The translations under genes and the position numbers were made by a program. Shown one piece after another: positions 24,240 through 36,331 of a DNA stretch of 64,000 nt; position 1 is the first letter of the stretch, and every line of letters begins with the position of its first letter. Location: contig NC_045141.1 of the NCBI RefSeq assembly GCF_008831285.2, positions 27,517,315-27,581,314 of the forward strand. The letters run 5' to 3'. The notes below the pieces were generated by a model. The model did not search any database. It was not told the DNA's origin and was given only the letters and a program-made list of their open reading frames with translations. The stretch comes from Nymphaea colorata (lineage: Eukaryota > Streptophyta > Magnoliopsida > Nymphaeales > Nymphaeaceae).

Positions 24240-27200
24240 AGCTTCATAATAGACTTTGACTTCCAGCGGGTAATGCTGCTTCATACGGAATGCATACTCC
24301 CAAGTTGAATTTTGTTCACATATCCACTTCACTTGGTACTTCTTTAGCTCGCCTAGATAGATTGTTTTGTGCCGAAGAATTTCTTCCATCTATCGGTCTG
24401 CCGCTCGCTTGATCGGCGGAGCTCGCTGCATGATCGAGTTTCTTCTGGGACGCTTCTATTAGGGTCTTCTTCATCAAAGTATAAGGGCTTCAGGTTACAG
24501 ACATGAAACACTGAATGCACCTTAAAGTCCGACGGCAAGTCTAGTTTGTAAGCTAGCCTCCCGATTCTCTTTAGCAATGTAAAAGGGTCTTCATACTTAC
24601 AGATTAATGACCTGTGTCAACCACAGAAGATGCTCGTGCGATCAGGATAAAGCTTCACGAGGACTTGATCACCCACTCGGAATTCCATTGGCCTTCGATT
24701 CTGATCTGCAAACTTAAGAACACCTTAGCCATCTCCGTCTCTTCTTGCCAGTCGTGGACAAACTGGTAGACAAAAGTGGGCCGTCTCTTTTCTTGGGCTG
24801 CAAGGGTATGAGACATCAGCGGCTACTGCCCAATTGCTATCTCGAATGGATTATGTCCAGAAGACTCGCTTTTCTATAAATGGTAGCAAAATTGAGCTAC
24901 ATACAACAATTTCACCTAATTCTTCTGATTCCTGCTGACATAGTACCGAAGGTATTGCTCCAACAGTCCGTTGATCCGTTCAATTTGGCCATCAGTTTGT
25001 GGGTGGAAACTTGTTGAGAATAATAAATTTGCACCCAGCAAACAAAATACTTTGTGCCAAAACTTTCCTGTGAAGTGGACATCACAATCACTTACAATGC
25101 TTTTCGGCATGCCCCAGTGTTTGACTATATGCTTCACAAATAACTCTGTTGTCTTCACCGCGGGACATTCCTTAGAGGCTGGGATGAAGGTGGCATACTT
25201 CGAGAATCTATCCACAACCACAAGGATGGAGCTGAAGCCGTCAACTTTGGATAAGCTGGCGATGAAGTCCATGGAGAGGCATTTCTGTGGACTTCTGGAA
25301 TAGGAAGAGACTCCAAGAGGCTGGCAGTCTTCTTATTCATTTCCTTGTCTTGCTGGCAAATCAAGTATATTTTTACATATGCTTCAACATCAACGCGCAT
25401 CTATGGCCAGTAATAGTCACGTTCGAGGAGCGCCAATGTCCGCTCCTAGCCAGGATGGCTAGCCCACAACGAGTCATGAAATTCCTTCAGCAACTCTCGC
25501 CGAAGGTTGCCCCATCGTGGTACAAACACACATCCGCCTTTTGCCATCAGAAGTCCATAACGCAACCAGAATCGTCGCGTTTTTTCCGCTTCAGCTGGAT
25601 CGACCAAGTGCTTGGCCACAGGATCTTGCTTCATGCCTTCTCGAATCCGCCCGAGAATAGCACTTTCAAGTTGTGCTTCGGATGATGTCATCCGAGTAGC
25701 TGCCAACTATGCCCTCCAACTTAGTGCATCGGCTACAACGTTTGTCTTCCCTGCTTTATATTTCAGTGTAAAATCAAATTCTGCAAGGAATTTCTGCCAT
25801 CGGGTCTGCTTTGGGCTTAACTTCTTTTGAGCCTGGAAGTAGCTTGTGGCTACATTATCAGTCTTCACCACAAACTGAGCTCAAAACAAGTAATGTCTCC
25901 ATGTACGAAGACAGTGGATAATGGTCGTCATATCTCTTTCATGTACAGAATATCGACGCTCCTCGTCCCTAAGCTTTCTGCTTTCATAGGCAACCGGGTG
26001 ACCTTCCTGCATCAACACTCAGTCAATAGCAAAATCTGATGCATCTGTGGACTTCAAACTTCCTTGTGTGGTCGGGTAACTTGAGCACTTGCTCTTGTGT
26101 CAGGACCCTCTTCAATTTCTCAAAAGCATATTCTTCAAGTCCTTCTCATGCCCAAGTTCAGTTCTTCTTCAGCAAATTAGTGAGATGCACAACTATAAAA
26201 GAATACCCCTCAATGAATCACCGATAATAGTTCGCCAAACCGAGAAAGGAACGCAACTCCGATACATTGGTTGACAGTTTCTAGCCTTGAATAGCCCTAA
26301 CCTTTTTCATGTCCATCCGCAACTGACATTTGCCCATAATGTTACCGAGAAAATTGATTTCTTGTTCGCCAAATAAGCACTTCTCGCGCTTCACATATAG
26401 TTCATTTTCTTTCAACACTTTGAACACTGTCTGTAGGTGTCTCACATGGTCGTCCATTGAGTCGATCTACACGACAATATCATCAAGGTAGACCACCACA
26501 AACTTATCTAAGTACAGGTAGAATATCTTGTTCATTAGAGTCGAAAAAGTGACTGGGTCTTTCGTCAATCCGAACGACATTATCAAGAATTCAAAAGCAC
26601 TGTAGCGAGTGACACAAGTTGTCTTCGGCTCGTCACCGTCAACAATCCGAACTTTGCCAATATTCCGATCTAAGGTCTAACTTGGAAAATACTCAAGCTC
26701 CACCTAGCTGATAAAAAAGATCTGCAGTCAAAGGTAAGAGATATTTGTTCTTCACCGTTACTTTGTTCAACACCCTATAATTCACATATAGCCTTTTGTA
26801 GTCATCATGTTTTGCTTGGAATAAAACTGGTGCACCAAAAGAAGCTTTGGAGGGTCTGATTATACCTCTAGCTAGCATCTCGTCCAACTGTCGCCGAAGT
26901 TTTTTTAGTTCTGCAGGGGCCATCCGATAAGCTGTCATCGCCGGGGGTTTGATACCAGGTATGAGTTCTATGGCATGGTCCACCTCATGTCAAGGTGGCA
27001 GCCGTCTAGGATGCTTAGCAGGCATTGTTCCTACGAATTCCGCTAAGACAGGCGCAAGCGCCTCTGAGACCAAACCAGGGGAGTCATTAGTCACTTCTCT
27101 TATTGCCACCAAGAACATGTCTTCACCGTGCTTTAGGTCTTTCTTCAACTGAAGGGTGAATATCATCGCAGCCTTGCCCTTATCCTTCTTCATCGCTACT

Positions 27201-28290
27201 GCAGGGACCATGCAAGGGGACTTTTCGTTCATGATATTGATACTGCGCAAGTGCGGCATCAGGACCATCTTTGTTGTACTAAGGAGCTTCATGCTTAGAA
27301 TCATCTGGAAATCACCCATCGGGACCACCAAGAAGTTGGCTCTTCCTTATCAACTCTCAATCTTCATGACCGCATCGCTGGCTACTCCGTAGATGAGTTT
27401 TGCCTCTGAGTGCACCGCCTTCATGCGTAACTCTCCCTTCTCAAGGGTGAGGCCCAGTTTCATCGCCTCCTCATCTGAGACAAAGTTGTGCGTGGCACCC
27501 GTGTCTACCATAGCCATTGTAGGCTTTCCATTTACCAAAATCTCTAGGTACATGAGGTCATTGAAAGGTGTCGCTGTCACCTTCGCTTTCTCTTCCCTTT
27601 TTAGGGTGTTCAGAAGTTGAAGTGCACCTATCTTTAGTCTTTTTCCTTTCTTTACCTTGCGTTGCATTAGCAGATTGTTTTGAAGAACTTGCTTGGCCGT
27701 CTTTATTTAGACGCTTTGGACATTGTCTGGCTAAATGTTTACCTTCACAGAACCAGCATTTCAACACTCTATTTTGGAAGTTGTCATTCTTACGAAAGAA
27801 ATGTCTCTTCTCGACCGGATGTTGGGTCGATGATTAATCTTTATGTTCCTGTCGACCTTCTTTGTTCCCTCATGGTCAGACTTTTTCAAAGGCTTGAAGG
27901 TGTTAGTGTAGTTTTTGCACTGGGTATCAGCCAACCATTCTGCTACCACATAAGCATCCTCTAAGGTCTCCGTATTACACCTTTCTGCTTCGGATTATGC
28001 CCACACCTGAAGTCCCAAAATAAACCAGTCCAGTTTATCTTATTTCTGCATATCTGGTACATCTAACATAAGCCTTTGGTAGGTCCTCACATAATTTCGC
28101 TGAAAATCATCGCAGATCCCCTTTTGAATGTCAAGTCGCTTCCGTATCCACCAAGCCACAACATCGCCCTCAAGTAACATAGCTGTTGTTTTGACCTGAA
28201 GGTCGTCCCCCACAACGCCTTGCAGGTCCAGATAGTATTTCAGTTGGAATAAAAAGTTGTCGATCACTCGACTATCCCGATTTCCATTGT
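24240..28290 (-). pseudogene. Gypsy element 2 gag-pol with chromodomain, degenerate
   Basis: From the 5' end: a gag part (28040-28267) with WWIRKRLDIQKG; a zinc knuckle CWFCEGKHLARQC near 27720-27765; protease (27350-27667) with MVDTGATHNFVSDEEAMKLG; reverse transcriptase (26693-26983) with [20 protein letters not shown] and, near 26470-26500, the intact box VVYLDDIVV followed by a stop; RNase H remnants near 25800-26280; integrase zinc and core parts (24916-25706) with VVVDRFSKYATFIPASKECP, GMPKSIVSD and [20 protein letters not shown]; and an integrase C-terminus (24353-24577) with HSVFHVCNLKPL. At 24245-24360 a chromodomain-like stretch (YQVKWICEQNSTWEYAFRMK) follows. Chromodomains of such elements bind modified histones and steer integration. 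At least a dozen stops and shifts make it inactive. Confidence 0.88.
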
Positions 28291-28757
28291 ATTTTGCTGG
28301 CCTCTGAACGTCGACCCTTGTTGGTCGATCGTCACCTCCACCTATAGAAATTTGTCGCTGTAGTGTGTAGTTCTTTACCTGAAGTTCATTGACTTCAGCT
28401 CACAGTGCGGTCGCTATGTCAGTAAGTGATCGATTCATGGTCATAAGATCGACCATTTGTTCTCATTGGATCTTCATCTCATCCCTCATTCCCTCGAAGG
28501 ACTCGGCTGCATTGTTCGACGCTTCTTCATGAATAGCTACGTCGACAACCAGCTTGTTCACCACTTCGGCTAGGTCTTCCTAACCGTGGGATGTGCCCAT
28601 CTCGTTGGACTAAGCCACTCCCTTGCCCTTGGCGCTTCGCAGATTGTATTGAGTCGTCAGGACGTCCTCTTCAATCAACGATCATTGGCGCGTTGGTCTA
28701 CACCGACTCTCCAACCGCTTCTCTAGATTGAACAAAACCTGGGGCTCTGATACCAGT

Positions 28758-29113
28758 TGTCAGTGCGACAAGAACCTAATTGTCATCAGCCTTTAAACCA
28801 CCGAAAGGGGCGCAAAGATCGTTTTAGAAAACAAGTGCATAAAGAAAGTTTTGTAAATGAAGAAATCTCGCAATGTATTCAACTTGAAAAACTTGTACAT
28901 CACGAGAGAGGTAAGAAAGGAGAATGATCTCAACTTGCTTACATAGGATGGCCGAAACCGCTTATAGGATTCCCATGCCGACCACCCAAAACAAAGAATC
29001 CTAAGACATTACACTTAGACCGGTGGAAGGGTATTCATTTACAAGTAAACAAGCATAAGCAAAAGACTCAACATAAGTAAAGGTAAGTACGAATTCTTAG
29101 ACACAGGGAAGCA
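28758..29113 (-). repeat. 5' LTR of gypsy element 2
   Basis: Starts tgtcagtgcgacaagaacc just after the primer-binding site and ends acacagggaagca. It aligns with the left LTR. The PIP aquaporin reading resumes in the host DNA directly after it. Confidence 0.85.
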
Positions 29114-29599
29114 ATGGTGACGATGCAAATGCTGCCGGCCTTGGCAGCTCCACTAGCATCCTTTGGGCTATCAAGTTCATTGGAAGTTGGAACCTTTTGT
29201 TCTCGTCTACATGGTTTTCTTTGCCACCAACCCTAAGAGGAGTAACAGGGTTTGCAGGTTCTTAGTAATGTGTGTCTCTCTCTCTCTCTCTCTTTCTCTC
29301 TCTCACTCATATATGCAACTGAAAGATAGCTGAAAGTGGCAGAACGTTTCAAATTTCAAGCCAAATAGAGCCTGGTTTGAGAAGAATAGGTCGACTGGCC
29401 ACAATCTTTGAGTGTACATACCAGACTGGCTACCACCTATTGAAATTAGTACGATTAATACATCTTGGGTAGTGGATACAAGTACTTGCACCACAACCAA
29501 AAGTGTTCACTATCTTCATGGTTCACCTTGCCACTGTCCCCATCACCGGCTCCGACATCGATCCTGCTTGCAGCCATATGATCACGATTGCATTAGCAT

Positions 29600-32500
29600 A
29601 ATCATGTGAGTATCGTTAGTCACACAAATACTCCTTTTTTTTTTAGTTGAATGCAGTCTAAAGTTTACAACTTTAGCAGCCTTTAGGCTTCCAGGCAGTG
29701 AAGCTTTATGATAGCATTCCCACAAGATAGTTGCAACACTACTTTATCCTAAAGCTAGGCAAAGGCACCAGTCATTTTTCAGGTTGGAGTTCTTCATTTC
29801 ATTTCATTCGAGAGTTTATGCACAATTGCGGTTCCTAGATACCTTACAAGGATCTGGGCGACAACCTTATATAGCTGTCATTATCATATAACTTTACAAG
29901 TCAGATAATATAAATATACAGCTCGAATGGACAACCGATGCCAAGCACGTGACACTCGTCCACCAAGTTTCCTTTAGTTGAAGTGCTGACCTCGCTTTCC
30001 TTGAGCTTGCTTCAATTTTCGAACATGCAAGTAGTCCGAACGACCTATTGTACCTATGGATGATCAACTGCAGCAATCCTTTGCAAGTTGGATAAGCTTT
30101 TCCTGCATGGGTTGGGCCAATCGGCCAATGCATAGGCTTAACTCTTTGCAACGCATCTGCCAATGCAGATTCTCTGAGAACTCTGCCCCGACTACCCCGT
30201 ACAAGAGGTTTCATCTCACCTGAAGCCAATGGATCCGGATCCATGTCATTTATTGACTACCCAATTACTCAACCGGCCTTTACATTTGCTTGTTGGTAGA
30301 CGAATGCTTCGAACGAAGCCCACTCTATACGAGGCCAAGTCTCCCTGCCTGAACAACACCAATCCCATGCCAATGCCAATGTGCCTCAGTCAAGAATGCC
30401 AATATGCCTAACTCAAGAATCAGTCCAAAGATGCGCAAAGGGTAATTTTCTTTAGCAGCTTCAGTACAAGGCCACAAGTTAGGCTTGGGCCGTGTTACAG
30501 TTATCCGCCCTCAACCATCCATCTCACTGACCAGCTTTTTCTGTTCTGAATAGTTCAGCCTGATCTTAATTGGGGGATTAAGGACGCACTCCCAAAATTG
30601 ATCTTCTTCATCTAACTTTTGCCTTTTTTCTTTTTTTTCCCCGGAAGGCGAACTTCCGGGCGGGCAGTTCGTCGGAGCTGCTTTAGCTGCTGCTTATCAT
30701 CAGTACATCCTCAGAGTTTAGGTCAGAGCTTTGGGTTCGTACCACAGACGACTGGAATCCGTCTCTCTTTCGCTACTGCGCAAGAAGGCTCAAGCGAGCT
30801 TTCGTCGTCCCAAGGGGAATTTTATGTCTCAAAACGCAAATTCACTCGTGAATTTTGCACTGTGAAATTCATTTACATGATTGTGGAAGAATCAAGTAAA
30901 CAACGAAGGTTTTGTCCATATAACTCGTTTTCCCTATGGCTTTTTTCCCTTGTAAAGTCCGACAGTATTTCACGCAACGACATCCCGAGTGGTCTGCCAA
31001 GCATTCTTATCATTCATCACTCTTAATGGAGTGGAGTTTCAGGTCAGCGGTGTTGCACTCGCAATAACACCACCAGATCTCTGGGTGGCTTCTCAGCGTA
31101 GTGCTGATGACTGTGATGAGCACTTACAAGGTACAACACCAGGCGACCTGATCCCCTCCTCAAGAACCTAAGCCCAGCTTTATGAGTCTCCCTCCCTAAT
31201 GCTGTTGCTTACGACGGAGCTGGACGATGTAAGTACAGTGCTAAAGGTTTGGCATGCGCTTAAGTAATAGTTCTACTGCCTTTCTAGTTTCTACCCTTGC
31301 GCATGAACGTAAAGAGCACAAAATAATTGTCAACGCCCACCCAGTAAGCAAAAACAAACAAACAAACAAAAAACACCAGAAAAATTATTATCACCTTCTT
31401 ATTCAACTCGACCAATCAGTCAACAGGACACCAGTCGCAGGTTTGCAGTTTCTCAAACAAAAAGACTATCGCTCAAATTCCTTTAGACGCGAGAAGTCGT
31501 AAAACATACATATCAACAGTAGGTCAACAATCTCCGGTCAATAGCAAATGAGAAGTTGGGGCTGGAGTTTGTCTTCACCAACCACGAGAGCTGAGGAACC
31601 TGATAACTGGACCAAGGCTTCCGTCTATGGTTGCATTCCACAAGCTTGCCAATCTCGAACATGGGTTCCTAGTTGATAATGTCCCCGTGATCTTTAGCAC
31701 GTGGGAGCAACAACCAAATCAGTGTTAAGCTGAGAAGTGAACATCATAACCAGCAGAAGGCATAAAATTGCAAGGTCAATGACGATCAGTGTTACAAGAA
31801 AACAAACATATGAACAAATACTAACTATTCATTTCAAGGAGGGATGTCACCACCAGGAAATCCATTCTTTTCTCTCAAGGCTTCAATTTGATAACTCCAA
31901 CAGAACAATAATCTGTAAAAGGATACCGCTGCCAAATAGGTAGACAAAGACCTAATAACTATTTACTAACCGATCAAAGAATCTTGAGCAGTTATTAAAC
32001 CAAGGAATCCGTTTCCATTAGATGTTGCCCATTAATGAATCTTCATCAAAGGGAGATACACAGGCCTATAACAGGGCAGAACCAGCACGTTCCAATGTGC
32101 ACAGCTATAGGCCCCAAACTAGACACAATTCGCTGAAGGAATAAACTGGACAAAAGGGTGTAATTCTTAAACAGAATTGCAGAAGTAGACGAGTTTAAGG
32201 GATGAGTTTGATCCCCCTAACATTAAGCATAAGCTAAAAAATAAAAGAACCATAATACCACCAGCTGTGAAAAACCAAAGCAAATATATAGAGTATAGAC
32301 ATACTGCAGAAAGGGACCAAAGATATTTCAAAAGGTCATCCTAAAGCCTGTTTTGGAGGAAACTATCCAAAATTTGTAGAGTAAATTCCAGAAATATTTG
32401 TGAGGTAGGAAAGAAGAAAACATCCAAGGGACCAAAGGAGAATCTAAATGGTAAACCATCCCCAGTCCACTTTATACGCTACATTGAGGACACCATTTCT

Positions 32501-34211
32501 GTGATGCTTATACATTTAATAAATTCAGATTCCTAGTAATGTGAATAAGACTGTCTGATCGTGTAGGTTATAAGATCAGCAGTTCTTAAGTCTTCAAGTG
32601 ACCGTGTGCACATACAGTGTCTGTAACAACCACTTGCATCTGGAACACCCACTTGAGAAGTTTAGTCCCATTTTGAAAAGTGTGGAAGATCCTCAAGAGC
32701 TTATAAAGGGTTTGGTTAAGTAATTGATTATCCTGGTTCATATCCTTTTGGGAACTAAAACCGAAGCTACTAAGGGGTAGGTTGAGGTCCATCAAACTAG
32801 AAGCCTCAGCCGAGTGTGGGAGTGGGCCGGGTTATTATAATTCCAACAGTAGTTGGAGACATGGTATGCATGCTAATCGAATAGTGGATTCCAACATTAT
32901 TCAAATGGTTCTTGCAAGCTATATATTAGATAAGTGGTGAGGTAATACAAATGACCAGTAAAAGCACCATCCTCTGGACTCTAATAAAATCATCATTATT
33001 TAGAAATTAACAGCTCTATAATTGCAAGCTCTAATTTGAAAATGCACAAAAGAAATAATGGGTGGATGGACACTAATCATCCATTGAACTTGACCATGAC
33101 CAAGGAATTGAGATTTCATCTAGCACAACCCTCTTCAATGTACATAGCTGTTCTAAGGTTGGGTAACAACAAACAGTGGTAAGATATACTTGAACATAAG
33201 TATGGAATGCCAGGTTCCCAGAGTCAATGAATCAAGAATGGACAAAAGAGCCAACTATCAAAGTGTGGATGATAGTTTACTGAGGAACATCAAGAATTAC
33301 AGACAAATATTGGCTATTGAAATGAATCATATATGAAAAGATACTTATATCTTGTCATGAGATCTATAGCTATGTAATTCCTCATCCACCTAAAGGTCCT
33401 AAACCTGTTTGGCGAGATTTTTCTTGGGGTATAATAAGGCAAAGTTAAAAATATCAGGAACATCTCCGCTAGTTTTAAAAAAAAATTAAAAAAGGAACAT
33501 GCAAAAAATGTGAAAATAAAATGTAGAGATAAAAATGCCAAAGAAAGTGAAAAATGCATTTTTTTGGCATTTTTTGAAAAAAACGAGTTTTTTTTCGACT
33601 GACCTATTTTTTTATCTAAAAATGGGTTTTCTTTGAAAAATGGGTTTTCTGTGTCAATGGTTCGAACTTGGATTCTGACATGGAACCTTGGAATTTGACA
33701 GAAGAACCTATGCATACATGACAAAACTCATTTGACACTTAACCTTCCAATTAGATGCTTGACCAATAAGAAAAAATTAGAAGTTGTGATGTTCCAGCCA
33801 CTTCCAGGGAGCTAGGACAATATGGTTATCATCATTTTGTTAACCAATTACTAAAGTATGTCTGCCAACAGGAGTTGCTTCATTTTGCATGGTTAAGATC
33901 TCTTTTTAAAGGCATTAGTTGCCATACTATGCAGCAAGCTACAGTTAATAAACATGAAACAGCAATAAAAATACAGTTTGAAATAAACTCTCTCTGAGGT
34001 TAAGCAAGTATCTATCATATTGCTAATGATAGAAGATATGCCATTTCCTATACTGAGCCTAGCTAAGCCACGAAGAAGAATCAGGTGAACTGCCAGCAGG
34101 TTTGAGTAAAAAACCATCTACAAAGCTGACTCTATACATAGAACTCACAGAACTCAAGGTGGCACAGTTGTCTCTATCAAGAAGTTGAATAAGTACTCCC
34201 AACGTGGACTG
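29600..34211. other. Intergenic DNA, mostly unrecognised
   Basis: Holds a TRIM-like LTR copy near 32621-32838 (separate entry). Open frames at 29894-30244 (minus) and 30619-31026 / 30989-31171 (plus) have no motif I recognise. The segment ending near 30500 with gttacagttatccgccctc could be an old LTR edge. T- and A-rich low-complexity sequence lies at about 33470-33640. Confidence 0.45.
32621..32838 (+). repeat. TRIM-like LTR copy (diverged)
   Basis: Opens tgtaacaaccacttgcatct and contains the family hallmarks agtttagtcccattttgaaa, cttataaagggtttggttaag, a 'gctactaaggggtaggttg' block and a final gccgggttattataa. It is diverged from the tandem copies at 60.5-61.2 kb but in the same order. No primer-binding site follows it, so it is a solo or truncated LTR. 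Confidence 0.75.
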
Positions 34212-34216
34212 CCATT

Positions 34217-34589
34217 TGATAGAAATCTAGCACCAATATCTGAAACCAGAAAACAGCACTCACGCAGGAAGATAGAGAGAGAGAGAATGAAAACAAGAAG
34301 AAGCTGAGGAGAAGAAGCCGTGACCAGGATGGTCTGCCCAGACCCTATTTATAATTTCAATTTCAGAATTCGAAGAGTCCCCAATCGTAGAATCCTAGGA
34401 GACTCTTCACATAGTACAATGACATTAAATACCTCAACACATTCTACAAGAACATAGAATCCTAAGAGACTCTTCACATATTACAATGACATTAACTACC
34501 TCAACACATTCTACAAGAACGTAGAATCCTAAGAGACTTCACATATTACAAGGACTTTGAACATCGTGAGAATGTGCTGGATTTTAACA
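34217..34589 (-). repeat. 3' LTR of copia element 1
   Basis: Contains a 67-bp unit (around 'tagaatcctaagagactctt' and 'caatgacattaa') repeated about two and a half times at 34385-34560, also present in the other LTR. The polypurine tract lies directly outside its inner edge. Confidence 0.93.
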
Positions 34590-35424
34590 CCCTCCCTCAA
34601 GCTGTGCATGGTTTTGAACCATGAACAACTTGCTCTTCAAAAACCAGAAACGATACTTTGTTAATCCTTTAGGAAATATGTCAGCAGCTTGTTCATTAGT
34701 TCCAACAAAGACTGGTTCTATCTCTTTATTCTCCACCTTCTGCCTGATAAAATGCTGGTCAATCTCAATGTGTTTTGTTCAGCCATGTTGTATAGGATTG
34801 AAAGCAATGTTGATGGCGCTTTGGTTGTCACACATTAGTACTAAACTTTTAATTTTTTCTCCTATATCTTCTAGCAAGTGTCGAATCCAAGTCACTTCTG
34901 CCGTCCCTGCAGCCATACATCTGTATTCAGCTTCTGTGCTTGATCTTGCAACTGCTCTTTGTTTTCTACTACTCCAAGATACCAAATTTTTGCCTATAAA
35001 GATGCAAAAACCAGAGATAGATCTTCTTTCGTCTGGATCTCCAGCCCAATCAGCGTCAGTATATGTGATTAATTCATGATCAGCAGCTTCATTTCCACTT
35101 TTACAATACACTAATCCATCTCCAACAGTTCCCTTGAGATACCTTAGTATCCTTTTAACTGCATTCATATGTATGTCCCTTGGTGCATGCATAAATTGAG
35201 ACATTTGATTTACCGCATAGGTAATATCAGGTCTGGTAAATGTTAAATATTGCAAGGCACCAACAATGCTGCGATATTTGGTGGGGTCTTCATATGTTTC
35301 CCCATCATTTATACTCATCCTTTGGTTCAGAACACTCGGTGTTTCAGCAGACTTACAATCTTTCATGCATGTTCTGTCCAATAGGTCAAGAGTATATTTT
35401 TGTTGTGTCAAAGTAAGATGATCC

Positions 35425-36331
35425 CGGCCCGGCCCGGCCCGGCAGCGGGACCGGGCCGGGCCCGGGCCGGATAAGCCGGCCCGGCGGCGGCCCGGTCGGC
35501 CCGACGGCCTCCCCTCCCCCTTCCCAATCCCGTCTCCATCCCCCTTCCCAATCCCGTCTCCCTCCCCCTTCAGGGCTTCCCCTTCCCCCATTCCCGTCTC
35601 CGACTCTCCCTCCCCCTTCCCCCATTCCCGTCTCCCTCCCCTTTCCCGTTTCCCTCCCCTTCCCCTTCCCCTTCCCCTTCCCCATTCCCGTCTCCCTCCC
35701 CCTTCCCCCATTCCTGTCTCCCTCCCCTTTCCCGTTTCCCTCTCCTTTCCCGTTTCCCTCCCCCTTCCCTTCCCCATTCCCGTCTCCCTCCCCCTCCCCA
35801 TTCCCGTCTCCCTTCCCCATTCCCGTTTCCCGTCTCCCTTCCTCTTCCCCAGACCACCAAAGGGAAGCAGAAGATGGAAGCAGATCATGGGTTTGAAGAG
35901 GGCTTCTGTGGATGGAGAGAGGACGGGCGACCAGTCATCGTATCGTTGGTATATACAGGAAAAGAAGGGGATTGAAGAAGAGGAAGAAGAAGAGGAAGGG
36001 AGAGGAGGAGGGAGAGCCGTAGCAGGAGGAGAACCGACATCGGCGACCATCACCTTCATCTTCATCGACGACATCGACATCATTCCAAGAGCATGATGCA
36101 GAAGGAAGAGGATTTACTGTTTAGGGCTTTGGGAGGGGGAAACGCCGCACGGTGCAGAGAGAGAACGACGAGCAAGGGACTGGTGGGCTGCAGGCCGAGC
36201 GTCAGCGGGCCGGGCCGGGCCTAACTTTTGGTGGCCAGGCCCGGTACCCGGCCCGGCCCGGCAATATTTTCGGGCCGGGCCTGGGCCGGATCGGGCTGGC
36301 CTTTGCCGGGCCGGCCCGATACCCACCCCTA
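35425..36331. mobile_element. GC-rich element inserted in copia element 1 reverse transcriptase
   Basis: The reverse transcriptase reading stops at ...FLGVEIDRQGD near 36335 and resumes as HLTLTQQKYTLDLL near 35420, so about 0.9 kb is inserted. Its right end, read on the minus strand, is TAGGGGTGGGTATCGGGCC, and both ends carry GGCCCGG-type repeats. A terminal YAGGGGTG is common in hAT-like DNA elements (general knowledge), but the only flanking duplication I see is three bases (ATC), so the class is open. Inside are a CCCTTCCC-type minisatellite and a short stretch that could be captured coding sequence. Confidence 0.7.
35500..35850. repeat. Degenerate minisatellite (cccattcccgtctcc family)
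   Basis: Blocks built from ttccc, cccattcccgtctccct and ccccttcccc are repeated with variation over about 350 bp. On the minus strand every frame stays open and encodes glycine, glutamate and arginine repeats such as GRETGMGKG. This explains long open frames that do not represent a real protein. Confidence 0.85.

Larger units (their letters stand above)
23833..29118 (-). mobile_element. Ty3/gypsy chromovirus-type retrotransposon 2
   Basis: LTRs are about 23838-24199 and 28758-29113 (about 360 bp), flanked by near-identical five-base sites (atgga / atggt). It reads on the minus strand: the primer-binding site (plus-strand ctctgatacca, 28745-28755) adjoins the right LTR and a purine tract (read GAAGGGAGGAGTC) adjoins the left. 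Domain order on the minus strand is gag, zinc knuckle, protease, reverse transcriptase, RNase H, integrase and chromodomain, the gypsy order. Many stops and frameshifts break the frames, and the two LTRs differ at several percent of positions by eye, so it is an older insertion. It landed inside a PIP aquaporin copy. Confidence 0.9.
23745..29578 (+). pseudogene. PIP-type aquaporin pseudogene split by a retrotransposon
   Basis: Three pieces follow the plasma-membrane aquaporin (PIP) order. At 23745-23837, behind a good acceptor, the frames give VLYMV, then after a one-base shift AQCLGVVCSMNLVKGF, a stop, and RAYHDCYG (compare the PIP region VLYMVAQCLGAICG). At about 29114-29264 the sequence continues as GDDANAA... 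and, after another frame change, FVLVYMVFFATNPKRS (PIP: FVLVYTVFSATDPKR). After an intron-like gap with donor GTAATG, 29482-29578 gives [20 protein letters not shown] then ITGSDIDPA; the second NPA motif has become DPA. PIPs conduct water across the plasma membrane. Here a frameshift, a stop, the lost asparagine and a 5.3-kb gypsy insertion exclude function. Introns are retained, so it is a decayed gene copy, not a processed one. Confidence 0.8.
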
